From Candidatus Zhuqueibacterota bacterium (lineage in GTDB: Bacteria; Zhuqueibacterota; Zhuqueibacteria; Residuimicrobiales; Krinioviventaceae), in the NCBI GenBank assembly GCA_016928775.1, contig JAFGKD010000037.1, positions 1 to 44,079 of the forward strand: a stretch of 44,079 bases of DNA, given 5' to 3'. The notes under the pieces were generated by a model. The model was given only the letters and a program-made list of their open reading frames with translations, was not told where the DNA came from and made no database searches. This document shows, one piece after another, positions 35,002-42,779 of this stretch. The first letter of the stretch is position 1; each line of letters opens with the position of its first letter. Made by a program: the position numbers and the translations under genes.

Positions 35002-36429
35002 TTAATGACTCTTTTCCAAAAAATCTGCAACGCGAATGATAGTACCTTCGTCGAACGGCTTTCCGACAAGCTGAAGCCCCACCGGCAAGCCCGAAACGTC
35101 CATACCGCACGGGATAGAAATCCCTGGCAAACCGGCCAAATTGACGGAAACAGTATATACATCGGACAAATACATGGTCAGGGGATCATCCAGTTTTTCA
35201 TTCAATCGAAAGGCTGTCGTTGGAGCGACCGGTGTCAGCAGACAATCCACATCCGATAAAGCACGCTCAAAATCATCTTTGACGAGCGTTCGCACTTTTT
35301 GCGCCTTGCGATAATAGGCATCATAGTAGCCGGAGGAGAGCACGTAGGTTCCCAACATAATGCGACGTTTTACCTCGCGACCAAATCCTTGTGTACGGCT
35401 ATGAATGTACATCTCCTCAAGGTCTTTGACGCCCTGTGCACGCACACCATAGCGAGCGCCATCAAAACGGGCCAAATTCGAAGAAGCCTCGGCCGTCGCA
35501 ATAATATAATAGGCTGCGATGGCGTACTCGGTATGGGGCAGAGAGACGTGGATAATTTCGGCACCTGCCGCCTGCAACACGTCAATGTGCTCGCGGATCG
35601 GTTTTTCCACCTGTGGATCAAGACCGGCGGCAAAATATTCTTTTGGCAATCCGATCCTCAGGCCTTTGACATCCTGATCCAAATATGACATATAGTCATC
35701 AACCGGCAAGTTTGCGGAGGTGGAATCTCGATGATCATGACCTGAGATAAAGGTGAGCAATCGTGCTGCATCAGAGACAGATTTTGTAATTGGACCAATT
35801 TGATCCAAAGACGATGCATAAGCAACGAGGCCAAAACGTGAGACGCGACCGTATGTTGGCTTTAGTCCAACCACGCCACAAAAAGAAGCAGGCTGGCGGA
35901 TCGAACCGCCGGTATCACTTCCCAAAGCAGCCACACATAAATCGCCTGCCACAGCCGCGGCAGAACCACCGGAGGAACCGCCCGGGACACGATCCATGTC
36001 ACGAGGATTTTTAACCGGACCGAAATAGGATGATTCATTTGATGAGCCCATGGCAAATTCATCCATATTGGTCTTGCCGATAAAAATAACATCCTGGGCT
36101 TTTAGTTTTTCGATGACAGTCGCATCATAAGGTGATATAAAACTGGACAAAACTTTTGAGGCACAAGTTGTCCGACCGCCTTTCACAACCAGGACATCCT
36201 TAACAGCCAGTACGAGACCGGCCAATTGTCCGGCTTTGTTAGCAGCTATTTTTTTATCAACCTGTTCGGCACGTTTGAGCGCATCGTTTTTGTAAACCGA
36301 GATAAACGCATTCAGCGAGCGCGCCGCCTCTATTTTATCGAGGTATGCCCGCGTGACATCAACACAGCTCAACTCTCTGGTTTTTATTTTATCTTCCAGT
36401 TTTTGATAATCAAAAGTTGTAAGGTCCAA
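35002..36429 (-). CDS. gatA: Aspartyl/glutamyl-tRNA amidotransferase subunit A
   Basis: The 475-residue protein is an amidase-signature enzyme with the Ser-cisSer-Lys triad visible: the Lys in LAVKDVLVV near residue 77, then VPGGSSGGSAAAVAG near 150 and ALGSDTGGSIRQPASF near 170. It releases ammonia from glutamine for GatB. The start chosen is the TTG at 36429, which has AGGGA 7 nt upstream and yields MDLTTFDYQKL, like other GatA proteins; a TTG at 36462 would add 11 residues. It precedes gatB by 17 nt. The tatA terminator lies just upstream. Confidence 0.94.
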   Translation of the reverse strand: MDLTTFDYQKLEDKIKTRELSCVDVTRAYLDKIEAARSLNAFISVYKNDALKRAEQVDKKIAANKAGQLAGLVLAVKDVLVVKGGRTTCASKVLSSFISPYDATVIEKLKAQDVIFIGKTNMDEFAMGSSNESSYFGPVKNPRDMDRVPGGSSGGSAAAVAGDLCVAALGSDTGGSIRQPASFCGVVGLKPTYGRVSRFGLVAYASSLDQIGPITKSVSDAARLLTFISGHDHRDSTSANLPVDDYMSYLDQDVKGLRIGLPKEYFAAGLDPQVEKPIREHIDVLQAAGAEIIHVSLPHTEYAIAAYYIIATAEASSNLARFDGARYGVRAQGVKDLEEMYIHSRTQGFGREVKRRIMLGTYVLSSGYYDAYYRKAQKVRTLVKDDFERALSDVDCLLTPVAPTTAFRLNEKLDDPLTMYLSDVYTVSVNLAGLPGISIPCGMDVSGLPVGLQLVGKPFDEGTIIRVADFLEKSH

Positions 36430-36471
36430 ACCAACGTCCCTTAAACTTGGTGACAAGATCAATGAATAGAG

Positions 36472-36509
36472 TTTAAAACGGCGTCCAATGGACTACTCCA
36501 TGACGCCGT
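36472..36509 (-). terminator. Rho-independent terminator after tatA
   Basis: On the minus strand ACGGCGTC-ATGGA, a 4-nt loop, TCCAT-tg-GACGCCGT form a 13-bp stem with a 2-nt bulge, followed directly by TTTT. It is 25 nt past the tatA stop and 43 nt before the gatA start, so it ends the tatA transcript and separates it from gatA. Confidence 0.75.
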
Positions 36510-36534
36510 CTCCCAAGTTATTGCAGCGCAAGAA

Positions 36535-36720
36535 TTATTCGCTGATCGTATCTTTTTCTTTTTTTTCTTTCGGTTCGGTCTCTTCTTCGTATTGTGCCTT
36601 CTTGAACTCTTTTATCCCTTTACCAAGACCTTTGGCGAGCTCGGGGAGCTTTTTACCACCAAAGATGAGCAACACAACAAAAAGAATGACCAGTAGCTCT
36701 TGAATACCAGGTGTCCACAT
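36535..36720 (-). CDS. tatA: Sec-independent translocase subunit TatA/E (copy 2)
   Basis: The 61-residue protein has the short N-terminal segment [20 protein letters not shown] forming one membrane helix, the conserved [23 protein letters not shown] hinge and amphipathic helix, and a charged C-terminal tail. It is a pore-forming subunit of the Tat system, which exports folded proteins carrying RR signals such as the sulfatase and DUF362 protein of this window. It follows a second tatA-like gene by 27 nt. Confidence 0.92.
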   Translation of the reverse strand: MWTPGIQELLVILFVVLLIFGGKKLPELAKGLGKGIKEFKKAQYEEETEPKEKKEKDTISE

Positions 36721-36747
36721 ATTTTGACTCCACTTGTAAAACGTGAA

Positions 36748-36921
36748 TTATTTATCGTCACGAATGTCTATTTCTTTGCGTACATCTTCCGCGGCTTTTC
36801 GAAACTCCCGAATACTTTTTCCAATTCCGCGTGCCAGGTCCGGCAATCGCTTGGAGCCAAACAGCAACAAAACGACAACCATGATGACGAGCATCTCTTG
36901 CATGCCCAATGCAGGAAACAT
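36748..36921 (-). CDS. tatA: Sec-independent translocase subunit TatA/E (copy 1)
   Basis: The 57-residue protein MFPALGMQEMLVIMVVVLLLF then FGSKRLPDLARGIGKSIREFRKA is a second TatA/E-type protein. The start at 36921 is set by a near-perfect AAAAGGAGGT 6 nt upstream; the longer frame to 37053 adds unrelated sequence. Two different TatA-like subunits side by side may give distinct pores or one TatB-like role; neither has the longer helix expected of TatB. No tatC is seen nearby. Confidence 0.92.
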   Translation of the reverse strand: MFPALGMQEMLVIMVVVLLLFGSKRLPDLARGIGKSIREFRKAAEDVRKEIDIRDDK

Positions 36922-37241
36922 AATTGTACCTCCTTTTAAGCACTGTTTCCTTGACTCATATAACTGATAAATATATTGCAGATTTAACATAATTGCAAGC
37001 AATATGTTCTGATTGGAGTAAAACCACCAGCATGCATGATATGATAGCGTCAATATATTGTGTTGTGCTCATTGATTGGCCTACTTTTGATACAGCCTCG
37101 TACGATCCTGGCAGGTGAAAACCTGTCCAGACCTCTGCGGTCTTTCCCGTACAATTAAGATGTTATCAAAGTACGCGACTCTTGCCTTTTTCACAATTGT
37201 TCACTATTATACAAATAATCACCAACCTGATGGAGGCCATT
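36922..37241. other. Divergent intergenic region between tatA and the PIG-L gene
   Basis: This 320-nt gap must contain the promoters of the two divergent transcripts. It contains no plausible coding frame. Its one distinctive element is the branched inverted-repeat structure at 37100-37152. AT-rich sequence at 36950-37080 may hold the tatA promoter, but no box is convincing. Confidence 0.5.
37100..37152 (+). ncRNA. Candidate branched RNA structure in the leader of the PIG-L gene
   Basis: An outer stem GTACG / CGTAC (37100-37104 and 37148-37152) encloses a hairpin CTGGCAGGT-GAAA-ACCTGTCCAG (37108-37130, GNRA-type loop, one bulged base) and a small hairpin GACC-TCTGC-GGTC ending at 37142. Together they could fold as a three-way junction 90 nt before the PIG-L start. 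I do not recognise it as a known riboswitch, and the stems share one or two bases, so it is only a candidate. The strand is assigned from the downstream gene. Confidence 0.3.
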
Positions 37242-38153
37242 ATGTTTAAAAACAAGCTTTTGCCGTTTTTCGTTGTGTTCGGCCTGTTTGTTCTGGTTTT
37301 AACCACCCTGGCTGCAGCGGAAGAAAATGAAAAGCTCCGCATCATTGTTTTTGGCGCGCATCCCGATGATTGTGAACTTAAAGCCGGTGGCATCGCCGCC
37401 AGGTGGGCAGCGCAGGGGCATTTGGTCAAATTTGTCTCAACCACCAATGGCGATATCGGGCACGCCACCATGGCCGGTGGACCATTGGCCAGACGTCGTA
37501 CAGCAGAAGTCAAGGAGGCGGCCAAAATATTGGGCATCGAAAGCGAAGTTTTGGATATTCATGATGGCGAACTGATGCCCACTATGGAGAATCGACTCAC
37601 CTTTGTGCGACTCATCCGCGAATGGAAAGCTGATATTGTCATGGGACATCGCCCGAACGACTACCACCCGGATCACCGCTATACCGGCGTGCTCATGCAG
37701 GATGCGGCGTTTATGGTCACCGTGGCGCATCTGCTCCCGACTGTGCCGCAGCTGTCGAAAAATCCGGTTTTTCTGTTCCTGTCCGATAATTTCCAAAAAC
37801 CCTATCCGTTTGAACCGGACGTGGTTGTTCCGATTGATGATGTGCTGGAGCAGAAAATTCAGGCCATCTGGAAATTAGAGTCACAGATCGAGAGTTTGTG
37901 GGCGACCGGCAATTTTGAAAAAGTTATCCCCATTCCGGAAGATGAAGCCGGGCGACAGGAGCGCTTTTTATGGTTAACCGATCGCATCACCGGCCGCAAC
38001 AATCGCATTGCCGACAAGTACCGCGACAGACTGGTTGAAATATATGGCGAGGAGAAAGGTAAACAGATCAAAGCCGCTGAAGCATTTGAGTTGTGCGAAT
38101 ATGGTCGGCAGCCGTCCGAGGAGGAACTTTTTAAAATGTTTCTGGTGCGTTAA
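37242..38153 (+). CDS. Exported PIG-L/LmbE-family deacetylase
   Basis: The 303-residue product has a signal peptide (LLPFFVVFGLFVLVLTTLAAAEE), then the zinc motif GAHPDDCELKAGG near residue 39, VSTTNGDIG near 64, and HRPNDYHPDHRYTG near 135, with the third zinc histidine in HPDH. The family removes acetyl groups from N-acetylglucosamine-type sugars. Here it should act outside the cytoplasm. The ATG at 37242 has GGAGG 5 nt upstream; longer in-frame starts exist at 37182 and 37230. It is 131 nt before the SIR2 gene and may be transcribed separately. Confidence 0.88.
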   Translation: MFKNKLLPFFVVFGLFVLVLTTLAAAEENEKLRIIVFGAHPDDCELKAGGIAARWAAQGHLVKFVSTTNGDIGHATMAGGPLARRRTAEVKEAAKILGIESEVLDIHDGELMPTMENRLTFVRLIREWKADIVMGHRPNDYHPDHRYTGVLMQDAAFMVTVAHLLPTVPQLSKNPVFLFLSDNFQKPYPFEPDVVVPIDDVLEQKIQAIWKLESQIESLWATGNFEKVIPIPEDEAGRQERFLWLTDRITGRNNRIADKYRDRLVEIYGEEKGKQIKAAEAFELCEYGRQPSEEELFKMFLVR

Positions 38154-38163
38154 CTCTCTGGAA

Positions 38164-38193
38164 TTGATTGTTTCAAAAAATGTTGTAGATAAT
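38164..38193 (+). promoter_or_regulatory. Possible promoter of the SIR2-nSTAND operon
   Basis: TTGATT at 38164-38169 is followed by GATAAT at 38188-38193 with 18 nt between (or TAGATA at 38186 with 16 nt). It is a fair sigma-70-like pair about 90 nt before the chosen SIR2 start and just after the PIG-L stop, which suggests the operon has its own promoter. Confidence 0.35.
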
Positions 38194-38284
38194 AGAATTT
38201 TCCCTGCCAAAAAACCTGCAACATGTAGATATGCATAGCAATACGCTATGGAACGTGGGATTTTATCAAAGAATGGGAGAGTAC

Positions 38285-39193
38285 ATGCCAAGCCATCTTG
38301 ACGACAGAGACTGGAACATGCTATTGACGCGAATCAAGTCAGGGAAATGTACTCCGTTCCTCGGTGCCGGTGCCTGTGCCGGCACCCTGCCCCTTGGTTC
38401 CGATATTGCCAAACAGTGGGCACTTGAACATGACTATCCGCTCAAAAACGATATCGATCTGGTGCGTGTGGCGCAGTATATCGCGGTTGAGGTCGATCCT
38501 ATGTTTCCAAAAGAAAACCTCATTGAGCTTTTTGAGAAAAAAATTGCGCAAGATGGCCCCCCGAATTTCAGTGACGATTATGAGCCGCATGGTGTTTTGG
38601 CTGATTTGCCGCTCCCGGTTTATATGACAACAAATTACGATGATTTTATGGTGCACGCGCTGACAAGTAAAAACTGGAAACCGCGGCGCGAGCTGTGCAA
38701 ATGGAACACTTTTATTGCCGATTACCCGTCCGTTTGGGAAAACGAATCATCGTATGAGCCTACACCGGAAAATCCGGTTGTCTTTCATTTACACGGCCAC
38801 AATGAGGTGCCAGAGTCGATTGTTTTAACCGAAGATGACTATCTCGATTTTTTGGTGAATATCTCCAAAGACCAAAAATTGCTCCCGCCGCGCATTCAGC
38901 GTGCCATCACCGGGACGTCGCTGTTGTTTATCGGCTATAGCTTATCGGATTGGAGTTTTCGCGTTTTATTTCGCGGCCTGATTGCCTCTACTGAACGCAG
39001 CCTGCGTCGTTTATCGATTAGCGTGCAATTACCACCGATCACGACAAATGTCAGCGAGGACGAAAACGCCCGCATCCAGCAGTATCTGGATGAATATTTT
39101 AAAAATATTGACATCAAAGTCTATTGGGGCACGACGAGTGAATTCACCAGGGAATTGCGGCGTCGATGGGAGGCTTTCAAAGATGGTGCATGA
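38285..39193 (+). CDS. SIR2-domain protein (probable NADase effector)
   Basis: The 302-residue protein is almost entirely a SIR2-like domain: FLGAGACAGTLPLGSDIA near residue 25 for NAD binding, MTTNYDDFM with Asn117, VVFHLHGH with His170, LTEDDYLDFL near 181, and LLFIGYSLSDWSFRVLFRGL near 213. The Asn and His correspond to the pair needed for NAD cleavage in antiphage SIR2 proteins such as ThsA and DSR, so catalytic competence is likely. No zinc-ribbon cysteines of protein deacetylases are seen. The ATG at 38285 has GGGAGA upstream; in-frame ATGs at 38231 and 38273 are alternatives. It overlaps the nSTAND gene by 11 bp, so the two are produced together. Confidence 0.85.
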   Translation: MPSHLDDRDWNMLLTRIKSGKCTPFLGAGACAGTLPLGSDIAKQWALEHDYPLKNDIDLVRVAQYIAVEVDPMFPKENLIELFEKKIAQDGPPNFSDDYEPHGVLADLPLPVYMTTNYDDFMVHALTSKNWKPRRELCKWNTFIADYPSVWENESSYEPTPENPVVFHLHGHNEVPESIVLTEDDYLDFLVNISKDQKLLPPRIQRAITGTSLLFIGYSLSDWSFRVLFRGLIASTERSLRRLSISVQLPPITTNVSEDENARIQQYLDEYFKNIDIKVYWGTTSEFTRELRRRWEAFKDGA

Positions 39194-42185
39194 GTCGATA
39201 AAAAAAACGCCGTATGTTGGCCCGCGTCCCTTTGAGCGCGGCGAGCATAATATTTTTTTCGGTCGCGACCGCGAAGTGAGTGAGCTGTTGTCCTTGATCA
39301 TCTCCCACCAGACAGTGCTGCTATTCGCCCAGTCCGGCGCCGGCAAGTCGTCGCTCGTCAATGCCATGCTCATCCCCCAGCTCGAAGAGGAAGAGCTTTA
39401 CATTCCCCCGGTCACACGCGTCAAAAGTATTTTGCCAGAAGGCATTGACGCCAAAGATATCAGCAATCTGTTCGTCTACAACACCCTGGTTGGATGGGCG
39501 GGTGAGAATGTCGATTATAAAAAATTGACCCGGATGACTATTACTGATTTTTTAACGGACTATCGACGGCAGCGGCAAGAGAACGAGCACACGCCATATG
39601 TTCTCATCATCGACCAGTTTGAAGAATTTTTCACGGCCTATACGGAACGCTGGACGGAACGTCGAGAGTTTTTCCACCAGCTTGCGGCGGCACTAAAGAG
39701 CGATACGCCGTTGCGCGTCTTTCTGGTGATCCGGGAGGACTATATCGCACAACTCGAGCCGTACAATGACCTGTTACCCGACAAATTGCGCACGCGCTAT
39801 CGCCTGGAAGGATTAAAAAGAAATTCCGCCCTGGTTGCTGTCACCGGACCGTTGAGAATGTCCGAGGTAAAATTTGGCGAAGGGGTGGCGGAATCGCTCG
39901 TTGATGAGCTCCTAAAAATCAATGTCGAAACATTGGACGGCGAAACCCTGGAAGTCCGGGGTGAATATGTTGAGCCCGTTCAATTGCAGGTGGTGTGCCA
40001 GAGTTTGTGGAACGCCCTGCCGCCCGATACGCAGGTGATCACCACAGATCATTTGCAAAAATTTGGTGATATCGATCAGGCTTTGCAACTGTTTTATGAG
40101 AACTCGCTGCAAACTGCGGTGCAGCAGACACATGTCAAGGAAGGCGAGCTGCGTAACTGGTTCAAAAACAAGCTGATCACGCCGGCGGGCACGCGTGGCA
40201 ATGCCTATCGTGGCGAGACCGAGACCGAAGGCATTGCCAATGCAGCGGTTGATGTGTTTGTGGCGCAGCATCTTGTGCGCGGCGAAATCCGCGGTGGCTC
40301 GCGCTGGTACGAATTGACGCACGATCGATTCATTGATCCCATTCTCAAATCGAACCGAGAATGGGCGGAAGCCGCCGGTGATGAGCAGATGCATCAAAAG
40401 CTGCGCGAGCAGGCAGCGCGCTGGCGTGCCAGCGGACGTGGCACTGAAGGCATCTTGTCCGAGGCGGAGCTGATCGAAGCGGAAGTCTGGCTCGAACAAT
40501 CCGGCAGTGATGATGAAGAAATAAAGGACTATATCAGCGCGTGCAGACGCGAGATCCAAATCGAAAAAGCCAGACAACTGCGGCGGCGTTACGTTGTGGT
40601 GCTCTTTATGCTCATCTTGTCGATAGCTGCTATTGTTTTTGCAGTGATACAGTGGGGACAAGCCTCCAGGAACGCAAAAATAGCACAAGTCCAGCGACAG
40701 GACGCAGAAGACGCGCGCGCCGAGGCAGTGGAGGCATTGAGTGTGGCGGATAGTGCTCGCATCGAAGCGGACAGCGCACGGGTTGCAGCTGATCTTGCTC
40801 GCAAACGGATGGAGGAGGCACTTGCCGATGCAGTGGTGGCGCGGGAAGAGGCTGTACGCCAAAGAGAAATCGCGCAAGAACAGACCCGAATGGCCCAGAA
40901 AGCGGAGGGTGAAGCAATAGTCGCACAACGTGAGACTGAAAAGATCAATAAAGAGCTGCGAAATGTGAATATTAGCAATATGGCAAACTTGTTGGCTATC
41001 GAAGCGCGACGGCAAATGCGCGATGATGCAGAATTGGCCATGCTGCTCGGTCGTCAGGCTTTTTTGTTTGACAGTCAGCAGATGTATCGCCATAAGAATG
41101 ATGTCTATTTGTCTTTGTTAGCGGTCTATAATACGCTCATTGCTGATAATGTCACCCATCCGGTTTATCCGTTACTCTATACGAGGCACGATGACTGGGT
41201 GCGCGCACTGTCCTTCCAGCATCAGGGTGATCTTTTTGTTTCCGCTGGCAATGACGCCAAACTGCTGCGCTGGCGTTATGCCGATGGGATGCTGTCGCCC
41301 CGGGATGCATTGGAAACAAACGCCAGTATTTCTTGTATGCTGTTAGGCACTGATAACCGGCTTTTTTGCGGCTGCGTGGACGGTACGCTTTTTTTCCTGC
41401 CGGATATTCAGCAATTCGGATCCCCAAAAGTGTGGCCGGCGCATAACGGCAGCATTATCGATATGGCATTTGATTCTTTTCAAAATATCCTCGCCACTAT
41501 TGGCAGAGATGGTATGATCGTGCTGCGGGATGTGGCGAACGATTCGCTTGTCCTGCAACAGCCGCTAAAAAATGCTGCGTCTGTGTGCTACAGCCCCGAT
41601 GGTCGTACTTTATGTGCCGGACTGGAAAACGGTCAAATCCATTCCTATACATTCGACAGATCATCCGGACTGGTACGTGAGCACACTCTTTCCGCCCATA
41701 ACGAAACCGTCAATGTTATTCTTTTTCACCCGCGCGCGGATACCATCGTTGCTACTTGCAGCGACAACGGCGATGTCAAAGTGTGGCATGTCAATTGGGA
41801 CACCGGGGTATGGCAGCGACGGCACTGGTTTGTCGGGCACACTGGTCCGGTGAATGCATTGGCATTCAGTCCAAAAGAGGATGAAAATATATTGGCTTCC
41901 GGTGGCGCGGATAAAAAAGTTCGCCTCTGGGACCTTGAGCGTCCGGACAATCTGCCGATTGTGCTCGAGGGACCCGAGCGTTGGGTGCTGTCCCTCGGCT
42001 TTAGCCCGGATGGCGAGATGTTGGCCGCCGGCATTGGCGATCGTTCGATTTATCTCTGGCCGACACACCCGGGTTTTATCGCTGACATCATCTGCGAACA
42101 CGTTTCCCGCAATTTGTCAAAAGATGAATGGACGTTCTATATTGGCCGGAGCATTGAATATCAACAGACCTGTCCGCAAAGATAG
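39183..42185 (+). CDS. nSTAND1 NTPase with transmembrane segment, coiled coil and WD40 propeller
   Basis: The 1000-residue product starts with the nSTAND1 pattern YVGPRPFERGEHNIFFGRDRE, followed by Walker A AQSGAGKSS (49-57), Walker B YVLIIDQFEEFF (139-150) and VIREDYIAQLEPY near 182. A helical arm runs to about 465 (YELTHDRFIDPIL). Residues 470-490 are hydrophobic (VVVLFMLILSIAAIVFAVI), like a membrane helix. Residues 495-595 form an Ala/Glu/Arg-rich coiled coil. From about 665 to 970 there are about seven WD40-like blades (LASGGADKKVRLWDLERP), ending with the common EHVSRNLSKDEWTFYI tail. STAND proteins oligomerise when they sense a trigger. The ATG at 39183 lies within the SIR2 gene; the longer frame to 38982 is only its shadow. 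Confidence 0.9.
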   Translation: MVHESIKKTPYVGPRPFERGEHNIFFGRDREVSELLSLIISHQTVLLFAQSGAGKSSLVNAMLIPQLEEEELYIPPVTRVKSILPEGIDAKDISNLFVYNTLVGWAGENVDYKKLTRMTITDFLTDYRRQRQENEHTPYVLIIDQFEEFFTAYTERWTERREFFHQLAAALKSDTPLRVFLVIREDYIAQLEPYNDLLPDKLRTRYRLEGLKRNSALVAVTGPLRMSEVKFGEGVAESLVDELLKINVETLDGETLEVRGEYVEPVQLQVVCQSLWNALPPDTQVITTDHLQKFGDIDQALQLFYENSLQTAVQQTHVKEGELRNWFKNKLITPAGTRGNAYRGETETEGIANAAVDVFVAQHLVRGEIRGGSRWYELTHDRFIDPILKSNREWAEAAGDEQMHQKLREQAARWRASGRGTEGILSEAELIEAEVWLEQSGSDDEEIKDYISACRREIQIEKARQLRRRYVVVLFMLILSIAAIVFAVIQWGQASRNAKIAQVQRQDAEDARAEAVEALSVADSARIEADSARVAADLARKRMEEALADAVVAREEAVRQREIAQEQTRMAQKAEGEAIVAQRETEKINKELRNVNISNMANLLAIEARRQMRDDAELAMLLGRQAFLFDSQQMYRHKNDVYLSLLAVYNTLIADNVTHPVYPLLYTRHDDWVRALSFQHQGDLFVSAGNDAKLLRWRYADGMLSPRDALETNASISCMLLGTDNRLFCGCVDGTLFFLPDIQQFGSPKVWPAHNGSIIDMAFDSFQNILATIGRDGMIVLRDVANDSLVLQQPLKNAASVCYSPDGRTLCAGLENGQIHSYTFDRSSGLVREHTLSAHNETVNVILFHPRADTIVATCSDNGDVKVWHVNWDTGVWQRRHWFVGHTGPVNALAFSPKEDENILASGGADKKVRLWDLERPDNLPIVLEGPERWVLSLGFSPDGEMLAAGIGDRSIYLWPTHPGFIADIICEHVSRNLSKDEWTFYIGRSIEYQQTCPQR

Positions 42186-42216
42186 GCTGTGACTCTTGCC
42201 GAGGAAATAAATCATT

Positions 42217-42750
42217 ATGAAGAGTCGTGCAAAATTTTTTCATATCATCCTTCTCCTGTTCACGGTCAGCACGCTTGCGCAACAGGATGGCAAGGAGATG
42301 ACTTTTGTGTCCGGTGAAAAAGGTAGAGATATTATCGCCGTGGCCGCAGAACGCTACGAGCAGGGCTATTTTTCCGAGGTGATTTCTCTGCTCACAGAAA
42401 ATATGGCGACTCTGAGCCGGGATCAAAAAGTCAGAGCGCATGACTGGCTGGCGCGCGCCTGTATCGCTTTGGATGACCGAACCGCCGCGGCTGAACATGT
42501 TCGCACCATGCTGTTTATGGATTTGAATTATCAACCCAATGCGCAAATGGACCCGTTTTTTAATAAACTTGTACAAGATATAAAAAAAGAGGTACAGCAA
42601 GAGATACAACCGAAACGCTGGTACCAGAAAAAATGGGTGTGGGCGACGGCGGCTGCAGCGACAATAGTCACTGTTCTGGCCTGGCCAAAACCGGAAAAAC
42701 GGACTGAACTCCCTGGACCGCCCGGCTCACCGGAGCCGCCCAATCATTAA
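42217..42750 (+). CDS. Small exported TPR-like membrane protein
   Basis: The 177-residue product has a signal peptide (FFHIILLLFTVSTLAQ), then two or three TPR-like helical hairpins (AAERYEQGYFSEVISLLTE and HDWLARACIALDDRTAAAEH, then LFMDLNYQPNAQMDP), a hydrophobic segment (WVWATAAAATIVTVLAW) and a Pro-rich tail. It should be in the inner membrane or periplasm, with the helical part outside the cytoplasm. I do not recognise a named family. It lies 31 nt after the nSTAND gene and 29 nt before the next gene, so it belongs to the same operon. Confidence 0.75.
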   Translation: MKSRAKFFHIILLLFTVSTLAQQDGKEMTFVSGEKGRDIIAVAAERYEQGYFSEVISLLTENMATLSRDQKVRAHDWLARACIALDDRTAAAEHVRTMLFMDLNYQPNAQMDPFFNKLVQDIKKEVQQEIQPKRWYQKKWVWATAAAATIVTVLAWPKPEKRTELPGPPGSPEPPNH

Positions 42751-42779
42751 GCTGCTCGTGAATACAAGGCGTAGATGTC

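Noticed and set aside
39912..41093. A 393-codon minus-strand frame inside the nSTAND gene
   Set aside because: The plus-strand product has continuous domain motifs throughout; this frame is Cys/His/Phe-rich without any recognisable domain.
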